Positions 38,856 to 46,654 of a stretch of 64,000 nucleotides of DNA are shown piece by piece; within the stretch, counting starts at the first letter, position 1; each line of letters opens with the position of its first letter. The stretch spans positions 1 through 64,000 of the forward strand of contig DASYBM010000001.1 of assembly GCA_036500765.1 (NCBI GenBank), read 5' to 3'. This stretch comes from Candidatus Sulfotelmatobacter sp. (GTDB taxonomy: Bacteria > Acidobacteriota > Terriglobia > Terriglobales > Acidobacteriaceae). The notes beneath the pieces were generated by a model. It was not told where the DNA came from. It made no database searches and saw nothing but the letters and a program-made list of their open reading frames with translations. A program made the translations under genes and the position numbers.

Positions 38856-40106
38856 TCACCCTCCCGCGGAAACCTGGCGCGCCCATTGCTGCGCCTGCCA
38901 GTAGTATCCGGCAATTTCCTCCGAATCCAATTTCACGCTCCGGCTCAATTCTTCGGCCGCTTCCCAGTCCCCGCTCTCATGCGCCAGCATCAACTGAAAC
39001 ACCGGACGCAAGACGCTCGGCTGTCCCAACAGCACGGACTTGGTCGGCTGATCCACAGGAATCCTGTCGAGCACTTCTGCCATCGGCATTTCCAGCATGG
39101 CATCGATCAGCGACAACAGGCCCAGCAGAAATAAATCCGATTCGCCGTGGGCCACGCGCGGAGCGAGTAACTCCCCAAATCTTCCTCGCACCAGCGCCGA
39201 CAAAACCAGATCGGTGGTTTTTTCCTGACCCGCACCCACGGCCGCGACCAGCCGCACCCATCGCCGCGCATCGCGCTCCCCCAGAACTGCGAGCGCATGT
39301 CTCACCGACTGGATGTGCTGCTGGAAGCCGAAAATTGCAGAATTCAAATATCGCAACAGGCGATAGCACACCGACGCCTCTGCCTTCACCAGCTTCTCTA
39401 ATTCTTTCAAATTCAACTCAGGACGCGAAACCTCCTGCAGCATCCGCAGATAATTCATCCGATTGGCCGGCATGTCCCGGGTATTCATGATCTCCGGACG
39501 CCGAAAAAAATAGCCCTGAAAATATTCAAAGCCCATATCCTTCGCGCGCTGAAACTCGGCGTGGGTCTCAATTTTCTCTGCCAACATTCGGCAGCGCCAG
39601 GGCCCGAATCTCCGGATCAACCCCGCTCGCTCCTCTTCCGTCGTCAACTGCATTTCCACTTTAATGATGTCCGCGATCTCCGCCAGCGCCGCCCGCGGAT
39701 CGTTGGCCACGTAGTCGTCCAAGGCGATCATGTATCCCGATTGCTTCAAACTCTGACAGGCCCTTATCACCTCGGAATCGACGGCAACTGTTTCCAGAAC
39801 CTCGACGACTGTCGTGGTCGAAGGCAACAGCGTAACCAGTCCCTTGACCAGAGTGTCGCGCGTGCAATTCACAAACGCCCGGCGCCCATCGCACAAAATG
39901 TCGAGGCCCATCAGCAACGACCGGTCGAGCGTTGCGCGGGAAGCCTCATCCGTGTCCCCGTGGAAGGTATTTTCCAGGCCGTCGCGAAACAACAGTTCAT
40001 ATCCGAATACGTTCTCTTCCCTGTCGAAGATCGGTTGCCGCGCTACATATCGCAACGGTTTCAGATTCTTCGCCGGTGCGGCCGCCGCACCCTGTCCCCC
40101 AGACAT
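38856..40106 (-). CDS. EAL-HDOD (YuxH-like) regulatory protein
   Basis: 416 residues from the ATG at 40106 (MSGGQGAAAAPAKNLKPLRY), which has AAGGTGAG upstream; the frame reaches to 40343 only through repeat DNA. The N-terminal half is an EAL-like domain (ARQPIFDREENVFGYELLFR, AFVNCTRDTLVKG, EVLETV, ALDDYVANDP). In it the EAL triad is ELL, and several metal ligands are changed, so phosphodiesterase activity on c-di-GMP is unlikely. The C-terminal half is an HDOD domain (LKELEKLVKAEASVCYRLLR, LNSAIFGFQQHIQSVRHALA). Such proteins act as signalling scaffolds. Confidence 0.88.
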   Translation of the reverse strand: MSGGQGAAAAPAKNLKPLRYVARQPIFDREENVFGYELLFRDGLENTFHGDTDEASRATLDRSLLMGLDILCDGRRAFVNCTRDTLVKGLVTLLPSTTTVVEVLETVAVDSEVIRACQSLKQSGYMIALDDYVANDPRAALAEIADIIKVEMQLTTEEERAGLIRRFGPWRCRMLAEKIETHAEFQRAKDMGFEYFQGYFFRRPEIMNTRDMPANRMNYLRMLQEVSRPELNLKELEKLVKAEASVCYRLLRYLNSAIFGFQQHIQSVRHALAVLGERDARRWVRLVAAVGAGQEKTTDLVLSALVRGRFGELLAPRVAHGESDLFLLGLLSLIDAMLEMPMAEVLDRIPVDQPTKSVLLGQPSVLRPVFQLMLAHESGDWEAAEELSRSVKLDSEEIAGYYWQAQQWARQVSAGG

Positions 40107-40220
40107 ATTTCTCACCTTCTTTCTATCGGCGACAACGCGGAAAGCGTGACGGAAGGGTTGGCGGGCATAGATGAAGTGAGAGCATGAGAGTGCTCTCAGG
40201 TGGCTCTCTTTTTGGGCCGG

Positions 40221-40257
40221 ACACCATTTCTCGCGGCCTTTTCGAGAAGTGGGAATT
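40221..40257. repeat. Palindromic CCCCATTTCTC repeat, copy 4
   Basis: ACACCATTTCTCGCGGCC, then TTTTCGAGAAGTGGGAA. The most degenerate copy; it lies between the pheT stop and the EAL-HDOD start. Confidence 0.75.
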
Positions 40258-40285
40258 CTTAGTTGTGGTCCGCTGAAACTTCTTC

Positions 40286-42361
40286 CTAAATCCTCTGCAT
40301 TCCATTCAGGGCGGTAAGCACAGAGACGATCTTCCCCGACCATTGCGCCACTTCATCCTCGCGCAGCGTCCGCTCTTTAGACTGAAATGTTACGCGCAGT
40401 AACACCGAATATTTTCCCGGCGCGATCGATCGGCCGCGAAAAATCTCCACCGGACGAAACTCGCGCAGATCGAGAATCCGCAAGTCTGCCACAGCTTTCC
40501 TGATCTCCTCAAATGACAAGCTATCGCTAAATACAAACGAAAAATCCCGCTCCACCGCCGGATACTTTGCAATCGCCACGAACTTCACCCGGCGCAGCCC
40601 AATTTCGTACAACCGCTCCATATCAAAATCCGCCAAAAACACATCCTGCCGCAATTTGCGGGCCGCGGCGACTTCCGGATGAACCTGCCCAAACTGCGCC
40701 ACCACCGTCCCATTCACTCGCGCCCGCGCAGATCGTCCGGGATGAAAATATTCCCCCGTCTCGCGGTCGTAGCTGACCTCGCCGGAAAACTCAGCCAGCA
40801 GGTTCTCTACGTCGCCTTTGAATCCCCGGAATATTTCGCCAGCTGTCGCATGTACGCCCTGGCTCACGTCGAGCGCATTACCTTTGGGCAAAGAACTCTG
40901 TATGGCCGCAGCCGTTGCGCCGAGACAGGCACGCTTCGGTTCGATTCGGTCCATGCCCGATAGTTCGTAAACGCTACCCATCTCAAAGAGCCGCACTTCC
41001 GCCACATCGCGATTCAGATTCCACGCCAGCATGCCGAGCATGCCGGGGGCCAGCGACGTTCGCATCACCGAGGCTTCTTCGCTTAGCGGATTTTCCAACT
41101 CCAGTACCTTCGCGCCTGAAAAGTTCTCCGCATCCACATGCGAAATAAACGTCAACGACAGTGCCTCGTTATATCCGAGCGCCAGAGCCCGCCCTCGGAA
41201 AGCCGCGTCCATCGCGGCGTGTGGCGGCTCGGCCACGGCTCCGCTGTACGCCGGCAAGGTATTCTCAAACTTGTCATATCCGTGCAGCCGCGCGATTTCT
41301 TCGATTACGTCGATCTCGCGCTCCACATCCAGCCGCCAACTCGGAATATGTACGCGAAACTGCGCGTCGTGCTGGCCTTCAGGAATGAGCGTGAAACCCA
41401 GTCTCTTCAGAAGGCTGAATATCCGACTCGCGTTAAGATTCCCACCCAGGATGCGGCGCACATCTGCCAAATGCAACACGACCGGAGCCTGATCCATGCG
41501 CCTGGAAATCGCATCGACGACATCGCCGGCCAGTTCTCCCCCGCCCGACTCGAGAATCATCTGCGCCACCAGATCGCACGACAGCACGGTCGACTCAAAA
41601 TCCGCGCCGCGCTCGAAGCGGTGCGAAGCGTCGGTATGCAGTCCATGCCGCCGCGACATTTTCCGCACAATCCCCGGATCCCACCACGCCGACTCGATCA
41701 CGATGTTCCGAGTCTTCTCCGTAATCATCGTGTCGTAGCCGCCCATCACGCCGGCGAGGCCGACCGGTTTCTTCGCGTCGCACACCACGAGATCTTCGGA
41801 AGTCAGCTTGCGCTCCACGCCGTCAAGAGTGTTCAGCGTCTCCCCGTCGCGAGCCTTGCGCACAATTATCTTCCCGCCCTCCAGCAGATCCATGTCGAAA
41901 ACGTGCGTAGGCTTCCCCATCGCCCACAAAACGTAATTCGTAGCATCGACGGCATTCGAGATGGGCCGCTGATCCAGCAGTTGCAGTCGATGCGCGATCT
42001 TCTCTGGCGAAGGCTGGATGCGAGTCCCGCGAATCACGCGCGCCGAAAACCGCGGACAAAGCTGCGGCTCCTCGACAAAGATCGGAAATGCCGTATCCGA
42101 GGTCGGGGCTGAAAGCTGAAAGCTTAGAGCTGAGAGCTGTTTCAGCGCCCGATCATAAATCGCCGCCGCTTCCCGCGCCACACCGTAATGATTCATCGCA
42201 TCCGGCCGATTGGTCCCGATCTCCATCTCGAACACCGTATCGGCGCCGCTCCCGCTGATTCCCTCAACCGATATCCCAACATTGGTCAAGTCCTCAGCCA
42301 GCCGACGGTCATCGACGGAGAGATCAACGAATTCGCGAATCCATTCTGCGGATAACTTCAT
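40286..42361 (-). CDS. pheT: Phenylalanyl-tRNA synthetase beta subunit, short form
   Basis: 691 residues against about 790 in E. coli. The N-terminal MKLSAEWIREFVDLSV goes directly into EMEIGTNRPDAMNHYGVARE, so the EMAP-like tRNA-binding OB domain between them is missing. B3/B4 editing (about 210-400), B5, the catalytic-like core and the C-terminal ferredoxin-like anticodon domain (REFRPVEIFRGRSIAPGKYS) are present. It forms an alpha2beta2 enzyme with PheS. Residues about 73-86 (KQLSALSFQLSAP) are encoded by a five-unit heptad repeat, an insertion between conserved blocks. It is the last gene of the translation operon. Confidence 0.96.
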   Translation of the reverse strand: MKLSAEWIREFVDLSVDDRRLAEDLTNVGISVEGISGSGADTVFEMEIGTNRPDAMNHYGVAREAAAIYDRALKQLSALSFQLSAPTSDTAFPIFVEEPQLCPRFSARVIRGTRIQPSPEKIAHRLQLLDQRPISNAVDATNYVLWAMGKPTHVFDMDLLEGGKIIVRKARDGETLNTLDGVERKLTSEDLVVCDAKKPVGLAGVMGGYDTMITEKTRNIVIESAWWDPGIVRKMSRRHGLHTDASHRFERGADFESTVLSCDLVAQMILESGGGELAGDVVDAISRRMDQAPVVLHLADVRRILGGNLNASRIFSLLKRLGFTLIPEGQHDAQFRVHIPSWRLDVEREIDVIEEIARLHGYDKFENTLPAYSGAVAEPPHAAMDAAFRGRALALGYNEALSLTFISHVDAENFSGAKVLELENPLSEEASVMRTSLAPGMLGMLAWNLNRDVAEVRLFEMGSVYELSGMDRIEPKRACLGATAAAIQSSLPKGNALDVSQGVHATAGEIFRGFKGDVENLLAEFSGEVSYDRETGEYFHPGRSARARVNGTVVAQFGQVHPEVAAARKLRQDVFLADFDMERLYEIGLRRVKFVAIAKYPAVERDFSFVFSDSLSFEEIRKAVADLRILDLREFRPVEIFRGRSIAPGKYSVLLRVTFQSKERTLREDEVAQWSGKIVSVLTALNGMQRI
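42108..42146. repeat. Heptad repeat inside the pheT coding region
   Basis: Units in register from 42108: GCTGAAA, GCTGAAA, GCTTAGA, GCTGAGA, GCTGTTT. They code in frame for QLSALSFQLSA in PheT. The same GCTGAAA unit forms the block at the rplT stop (43734-43761). Confidence 0.9.
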
Positions 42362-42400
42362 GATCGAGAACTTAGGACAGATCCAGTATTTCCGCCTGCC

Positions 42401-42442
42401 AACGACTAACGACTAACGACCAACGACCGACGACCAACGACG
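42401..42442. repeat. Heptad repeat array, six units, pheS-pheT spacer
   Basis: AACGACT twice, AACGACC twice, GACGACC, AACGACG, without phase slip. The reverse complement (GTCGTTR units) is the same family as the array in the atpG-atpA spacer. It ends four bases before the pheS stop codon. Confidence 0.9.
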
Positions 42443-42445
42443 GTT

Positions 42446-43558
42446 TTACCCAAACTGCTGCAAGAACCTCACGTCCCCCTGAAAGAACAGCTGAATATCA
42501 TCCACGCCATATTTCAGCAGCGCGAGCCGGTCGACGCCCATGCCGAACGCGAATCCCGAAATCTTCTTCGGGTCGTATCCGTTGTCCTTCACGAACTCGA
42601 ACACATTCGGATCAACCATCCCGCATCCCAGCACTTCAATCCATCCGGTCTGCTTGCATGGACGGCACGGGTCCGCCCCGCGCCTTCCGCTCCCGCCGCA
42701 AATGAAGCACGTGACATAAAGTTCCGCGCTCGGCTCGGTGAATGGAAAGAACGAGGGACGAAAATGCGTCTTCACCGACGATCCGAACAGCGCCTTCATG
42801 GCGTGATCGAGCGTCCCCTTTAAATCTCCGAATGTAATATTGGTGTCGACGGCGAGCCCTTCGATCTGATGAAACATCGGCGAATGACTCGCATCGGGAG
42901 GATCGTTGCGGTGCACCGTCCCCGGAATCACAATGCGAAGCGGCGGACGCATCTTTTCCATCGTGCGAATCTGCACCGGAGACGTGTGCGTGCGCAGCAG
43001 CAGGCGTTCGCGTTGCGGCTTCGACTGCTGCCCGGCGATGAACAAAGTGTCCTGCGTATCCCGCGCGGGATGGTTCGGCGGAAAATTCAGCGCCTCGAAA
43101 TTATAGTAATCGGTTTCAATGACGGGGCCTTCCGCGACGGAATATCCCAGCTTCTGAAAGACGCCGACAATTTCATGCATCGTCCGCATCACTGGATGCT
43201 CGGCGCCAATCGGCCGCCGCACGCCGGGAAGCGTGATGTCCACGCGCTCCGCCGCCAGCAAATCTCCGCTGCCGCCTACGTGCGCGCCCTCCACTAGCTC
43301 TGTAATTCGCGCCTTGAGTTCATTCACGCGAATTCCGGCCTCGCGCTTTGCCTCTTTCGGCGCGCCCTTCAGCCACAAATCGTTAATTTGTGTGAGGAAG
43401 CCGTTCTTGCGTGCCATCCAGCGATCGCGAAACGCTTTCAGATCCGCATCATTACCGACCTCTGCCGCCTCAGTCCCACACGCAGCAACGCATTCGCCCG
43501 AAGCCTTCTCCAGCGCCGCCGCCGAATAGTCGGTGAGTTTGGGAACGGTATATGTCAC
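42446..43558 (-). CDS. pheS: Phenylalanyl-tRNA synthetase alpha subunit
   Basis: 370 residues, normal. An N-terminal coiled-coil arm (about 1-100) contacts tRNA-Phe. The catalytic core has HPARDTQDTLFI, RTHTSPVQIRTM, motif 2 HRNDPPDASHSPMFHQIEG and motif 3 AFGMGVDRLALLKYG. The loop CFICGGSGRRGADPCRPCK has two CxxC pairs, a zinc-binding-like insertion seen in many bacterial PheS. It lies downstream of rplT, with 208 bases of repeat-rich DNA between them. Confidence 0.97.
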   Translation of the reverse strand: MTYTVPKLTDYSAAALEKASGECVAACGTEAAEVGNDADLKAFRDRWMARKNGFLTQINDLWLKGAPKEAKREAGIRVNELKARITELVEGAHVGGSGDLLAAERVDITLPGVRRPIGAEHPVMRTMHEIVGVFQKLGYSVAEGPVIETDYYNFEALNFPPNHPARDTQDTLFIAGQQSKPQRERLLLRTHTSPVQIRTMEKMRPPLRIVIPGTVHRNDPPDASHSPMFHQIEGLAVDTNITFGDLKGTLDHAMKALFGSSVKTHFRPSFFPFTEPSAELYVTCFICGGSGRRGADPCRPCKQTGWIEVLGCGMVDPNVFEFVKDNGYDPKKISGFAFGMGVDRLALLKYGVDDIQLFFQGDVRFLQQFG

Positions 43559-43579
43559 GTTGTATATGAAAATGCATTG

Positions 43580-43662
43580 TCATCCTGAGCGCGCTCTATG
43601 CGCGAAGGATCTATGCAACTCCGCGCGGAATGCATAGGTTCTTCGCTTCGCTCAGAATGACA
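43580..43662. repeat. Inverted pair of GTCATCCTGAGC repeats
   Basis: GTCATCCTGAGC (43580-43591) is mirrored by GCTCAGAATGAC (43651-43662), and CGAAGGATCTATGCA by TGCATAGGTTCTTCG. Nearly the whole 83 bases can fold as one hairpin. It sits in the rplT-pheS spacer. Confidence 0.85.
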
Positions 43663-43701
43663 AGTTGAGTATGACGAAGTTAAGTATAAAAACGAACGGA
43701 A

Positions 43702-43721
43702 GGCACGGCTGAAGCCGTGCC
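43702..43721 (-). terminator. GGCACGGCT hairpin in the rplT-pheS spacer
   Basis: GGCACGGCT/AGCCGTGCC is a perfect nine-base stem with a two-base loop. On the minus strand it is followed by TTCCGTTCGTTTTTAT, so it can act as an intrinsic terminator or attenuator between rplT and pheS. Confidence 0.6.
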
Positions 43722-43733
43722 CTTCCCGGTTTT

Positions 43734-43764
43734 ACTGAAAGCTGAAAGCTGACGGCTGAAAGCT
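43734..43764. repeat. Heptad repeat at the rplT stop
   Basis: ACTGAAA, GCTGAAA, GCTGACG, GCTGAAA, GCTTC. It abuts the rplT stop codon. Confidence 0.85.
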
Positions 43765-43766
43765 TC

Positions 43767-44123
43767 CTACGCCAGCGCGCCCTTGGCCTGCGTCGCCAGG
43801 CTCGCAAAACCCGCCGGATCTTTCACCGCCAAATCCGCGAGAATCTTGCGGTCCAGTTCGATTCCGGCAACCTTCAAGCCGTGAATGAACTGGTTGTAGC
43901 TCATCCCATTCAGCTTGGCGGCGGCGCCGATGCGCACAATCCACAGCGAGCGATACTGCCGCTTGCGCTGCTTGCGTCCGGAGTAGGCAAACTTCAGCCC
44001 GCGCTCGACCGCTTCTTTCGCCGAACGGTAAAGCTTCGACTTAGTCAGGAAGTAACCGCTGGCGCGGTCTAATATTTTTTTGCGCTTGGCGCGGCGTTTG
44101 GTTCCGCGTTTTACACGAGGCAT
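43767..44123 (-). CDS. rplT: Ribosomal protein L20
   Basis: 118 residues, normal length. The basic N-terminal helix ([20 protein letters not shown]) and globular part ([39 protein letters not shown]) are canonical. L20 is needed for early 50S assembly and in other bacteria represses its own operon. It lies between rpmI and pheS as in the standard infC-rpmI-rplT order. Confidence 0.98.
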   Translation of the reverse strand: MPRVKRGTKRRAKRKKILDRASGYFLTKSKLYRSAKEAVERGLKFAYSGRKQRKRQYRSLWIVRIGAAAKLNGMSYNQFIHGLKVAGIELDRKILADLAVKDPAGFASLATQAKGALA

Positions 44124-44234
44124 TGGTATTCTCCTTTTTATTTCACTTTAACGGCGGCTGGAGGTAAGGACGATTCGCCGGATTTACTAGGGAAGGCCGG
44201 CGGTCTCTGACCTCTTCACGCGCCTGAGGAAACC

Positions 44235-44322
44235 AATTGTTGATTTGATGATTGTCGATTAAAACCCAGACCAAGCTGGTCTTTTCAATCAACAATGAAC
44301 AATCAAAAAATCAACAATAGCT
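44235..44322. repeat. AT-rich heptad repeat block, inverted pair, rplT-rpmI spacer
   Basis: Right arm: CAATCAA, CAATGAA, CAATCAA, then AAAATCAACAATA. Left arm: TTGTTGATTTGATGATTG. The arms are complementary, with a small GACCAAGCTGGTC hairpin between them (44269-44281). Same seven-base rhythm as the others but different sequence. Confidence 0.8.
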
Positions 44323-44323
44323 T

Positions 44324-44521
44324 CTACTGGTACGGAATCATCCGCTTGACCTTGGCGAGATCTCCATCGCTGACCAGAGCGGACTTTCCCAATTTCCGTT
44401 TTGTCTTCTTGTCTTTCGATGTCAGGATGTGACGCAGTTTCGCGTGTCCCCGCTTCACCTTCCCTGTCCCGGTTAGCTTGAAGCGCTTGGCAGCGCCTTT
44501 GTGCGTTTTTAATTTCGGCAT
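44324..44521 (-). CDS. rpmI: Ribosomal protein L35
   Basis: 65 residues. [20 protein letters not shown] and [20 protein letters not shown] match L35 throughout. A small, very basic 50S protein. Second gene of the infC operon; repeat blocks fill the spacers on both sides. Confidence 0.98.
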   Translation of the reverse strand: MPKLKTHKGAAKRFKLTGTGKVKRGHAKLRHILTSKDKKTKRKLGKSALVSDGDLAKVKRMIPYQ

Positions 44522-44535
44522 AAGTTCCTCAAAAC

Positions 44536-44635
44536 AGCAGTTAGTAGCTAGCTATCGGCACTCAGCCAAAACAAAATCTACCCCGAAGCATTCTCTCGAC
44601 TGGCCAAATGCCAAGTGCTAATCGCTAATTGCTTT
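44536..44635. repeat. Heptad-like repeat block, inverted pair, rpmI-infC spacer
   Basis: Left arm GCAGTTAGTAGCTAGCTAT; right arm GCCAAGTGCTAATCGCTAAT. The units are degenerate (AAGTGCTA, ATCGCTA, ATTGCTT). Arms partly complementary. Confidence 0.65.
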
Positions 44636-44661
44636 GAATTTGTTACCCGGCAGCCGCGTCC

Positions 44662-45288
44662 CTACGACGCTGGCTTGGCGACCTGCGCCGACGGAGCGCT
44701 GGGGCTCGGAGCACTTTGCGCCGCTGCCTTTTCCGCCTTCTCAGCTTTGTGCTTCTCTTTCTCTCGTTCCTTCTCCGTTTTCTTCGGAGCCAGGATCGCG
44801 TGCAGCGTATTGCCTTCCTGCCGCGGACGAAATTCCACAATGCTGTGCGGCTCGACGTCTTTAATCAGCCGCTCCAGAATCTGCCGGCCGAGCCCGGTGC
44901 GCGTCATCTCGCGTCCGCGGAAAAAAATCGTGGCCTTAACCTTGTCGCCTTCGTCCAGAAAGCGCAGCACGTGATTCCTTTTGGTCTCGTAATCGTGGTC
45001 GTCCACATTAATGCGGAACTTGACCTCTTTTACGGTGATGGTTTTCTGGTGCTTCTTGGCTTCGCGCTCTTTCTTTTCCTGTTGGTAGAGATACTTCCCG
45101 TAGTCCATAATGCGGCACACGGGAGGCTGCGCGGTGGGCGAAATCTCAACCAGGTCCAGATTCTTTTCGCGGGCTTTCCTGATCGCTTCGTAAGGCGGCA
45201 TGATACCCAGTTGCTGCCCTTCGTCGTCAATCACGCGGATTTCACGCGCCCGAATGCGATCGTTGATGCGAATAAAACGTTTATCGAT
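44662..45288 (-). CDS. infC: Translation initiation factor IF-3 with apparent ATC start codon
   Basis: 208 residues if started at the ATC at 45288-45286, five bases after GGAGG. The conserved N-terminal FIRINDRIRAREIRVIDDEG runs from there. In frame upstream a TAG lies six codons before, and no ATG, GTG or TTG occurs until the GTG at 45234, which would remove the INDRIRARE block. E. coli infC also uses a rare start (AUU), which lets IF-3 repress itself. The rest is canonical: MDYGKYLYQQEKKEREAKK, VKEVKFRINVDDHDYETK and RGREMTRTGLG. A Lys/Glu/Ala/Pro tail of about 40 residues is added at the end. Confidence 0.95.
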   Translation of the reverse strand: MDKRFIRINDRIRAREIRVIDDEGQQLGIMPPYEAIRKAREKNLDLVEISPTAQPPVCRIMDYGKYLYQQEKKEREAKKHQKTITVKEVKFRINVDDHDYETKRNHVLRFLDEGDKVKATIFFRGREMTRTGLGRQILERLIKDVEPHSIVEFRPRQEGNTLHAILAPKKTEKEREKEKHKAEKAEKAAAQSAPSPSAPSAQVAKPAS

Positions 45289-45293
45289 ACAAT

Positions 45294-45298
45294 CCTCC
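45294..45298 (-). promoter_or_regulatory. Ribosome-binding site that sets the infC start
   Basis: GGAGG followed by ATTGT and ATC GAT AAA. It places the start at the ATC and excludes the downstream GTG, whose upstream sequence has no purine-rich site. Confidence 0.8.
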
Positions 45299-45528
45299 GT
45301 GCTCTAAATGGCTAAGAATCAAGAATTATAACACGGGGATTCCTCCTTTGCGGTCTGTCGGCAGCTTGAACTTTTAATCTGAGAGATCGAATTGGAGCGA
45401 CCGAACTCCAGCGAAAGGTTAAGAGCGTAACAAACGCAGCTTCTTGCGAGAGAATATCCTAGAGAATATTCTGAAGATCGACGCACGGACGTAAACGAGG
45501 TCGACCGCAGGCGCCCAATCCCAATCTT

Positions 45529-45798
45529 ATGTGCAGAAATATCAAAGTCCTCTTCAATTTCGCGCCGCCTGTCACCGATGACGAGGTTCATGCCGCGGCG
45601 CTTCAGTTCGTTCGGAAAATCACCGGCTTCAACAAACCCTCCCAGGCCAACGAAGCCATTTTTCTGGCTGCTATCGAGCAAGTGGCCGCGGTTTCGACTT
45701 ACCTGTTGCGTTCGCTCGAAACCACAGCGCCTCCGAAGAATCGCGAAGAAGAATCCGCCAAAGCAAAAGCGCGCTCCGCACTCCGCTTCGGCAGATAA
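45529..45798 (+). CDS. DUF2277 family protein
   Basis: 89 residues. MCRNIKVLFNFAPPVTDDEV, then AALQFVRKITGFNKPSQANE and IFLAAIEQVAAVSTYLLRSL are the DUF2277 signature nearly from end to end. A small cytosolic protein of unknown function, widespread in Acidobacteria and actinobacteria. The last about 20 residues are basic. It is divergent from infC, with a shared 240-base promoter region. Confidence 0.9.
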   Translation: MCRNIKVLFNFAPPVTDDEVHAAALQFVRKITGFNKPSQANEAIFLAAIEQVAAVSTYLLRSLETTAPPKNREEESAKAKARSALRFGR

Positions 45799-46040
45799 TT
45801 AACCGCAAGTCCGCAGCGGGCACCGGGGCGCCTTGCCCGCCCCAACAAACCTTGTCTTAGCCGTCGAACAAAACTTAAAGGCAGAAAGGCAGGAGTATTA
45901 GATCCCGACGCCTGACGCTTATTTCCCGCCTCGGTCCGTCTATCCAAGCAAGGTCTACAGTACGTACGGTATAGTACACTTCGCGAAGTTGAGGCATGAT
46001 GTTGTCGGCGCGCGCCCAAACAGCGATTGCCTCCCCCTTT

Positions 46041-46262
46041 ATGCCTAGCCGCCGCCTCGACGACCGTATTCGAGATTTGTCTGCCAACGTTGCGCGTGCG
46101 GCCAACGGCGACGTGGAAGGAATTCTCCAGGAGTTGCTGGCCGCCATTCACGAAAAACTGGAGCGTCTCCGCGCCCGCGCGGCGACCCGTTTCCTCACGG
46201 GTGAGTGTCTCGAAGAAAGACGAGCCATCGTACCCGATCGCTACCTGCGCACGCCGCAATAA
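46041..46262 (+). CDS. Small helical protein, unknown
   Basis: 73 residues from the ATG at 46041 (an ATG at 45996 would add 15). A helical Arg/Glu/Leu/Ala protein (RIRDLSANVARAANGDVEGI, LQELLAAIHEKLERLRARAA). No family recognised. It lies 140 bases upstream of another tiny gene in the same direction. Confidence 0.55.
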   Translation: MPSRRLDDRIRDLSANVARAANGDVEGILQELLAAIHEKLERLRARAATRFLTGECLEERRAIVPDRYLRTPQ

Positions 46263-46403
46263 CAATAATCACGCCGCAATATATTGTTGCCCAGTCCCCA
46301 TTTCCGCCACTTTGCCGCCGTTCGGTAGCCTACCCTACGCTTCCTTGGTTGACTCTTATCATTCGTTTGCGATACCTATTTCCGCAGCATTTCAGAAAGA
46401 CCC

Positions 46404-46559
46404 ATGACCCCTGAAGAACGTACGCGCATGAACTCTCTGTGTGAACAGATCGCAAAAGAACGAGATCACGAAAAATTCGTGAAACTGGTTCAGGCACTCA
46501 ACGAACTCCTGGAGAACAAGGAGCAGCGGCTCGACGACCCGAACCGAGACCCATACTAG
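46404..46559 (+). CDS. Tiny helical protein (51 residues), unknown
   Basis: MTPEERTRMNSLCEQIAKER, then DHEKFVKLVQALNELLENKE and QRLDDPNRDPY. Charged, helical, one Cys. Short proteins of this kind (PEERxRMxxLCxxI...) occur in several Acidobacteria to my recollection. The ATG is preceded by AGAAAGACCC. Its function is unknown. It is convergent with the kinase gene. Confidence 0.65.
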   Translation: MTPEERTRMNSLCEQIAKERDHEKFVKLVQALNELLENKEQRLDDPNRDPY

Positions 46560-46654
46560 AGATCCGGATAAGGGCACAGTCGAAAAGCCGTGAATTGGAC
46601 GCGAGGCCTACTTCCGGGCTGGCTCGGTTGGGCTGACGCTGATTCCGATTCGGC

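Noticed and set aside
44269-44281. GACCAAGCTGGTC as a stand-alone terminator
   Set aside because: The stem is only five bases; it is better seen as the centre of the AT-rich repeat block.
45169-45234. infC starting at the GTG at 45234
   Set aside because: It removes the conserved INDRIRARE segment and has no ribosome-binding site; the ATC with GGAGG explains the gene better.
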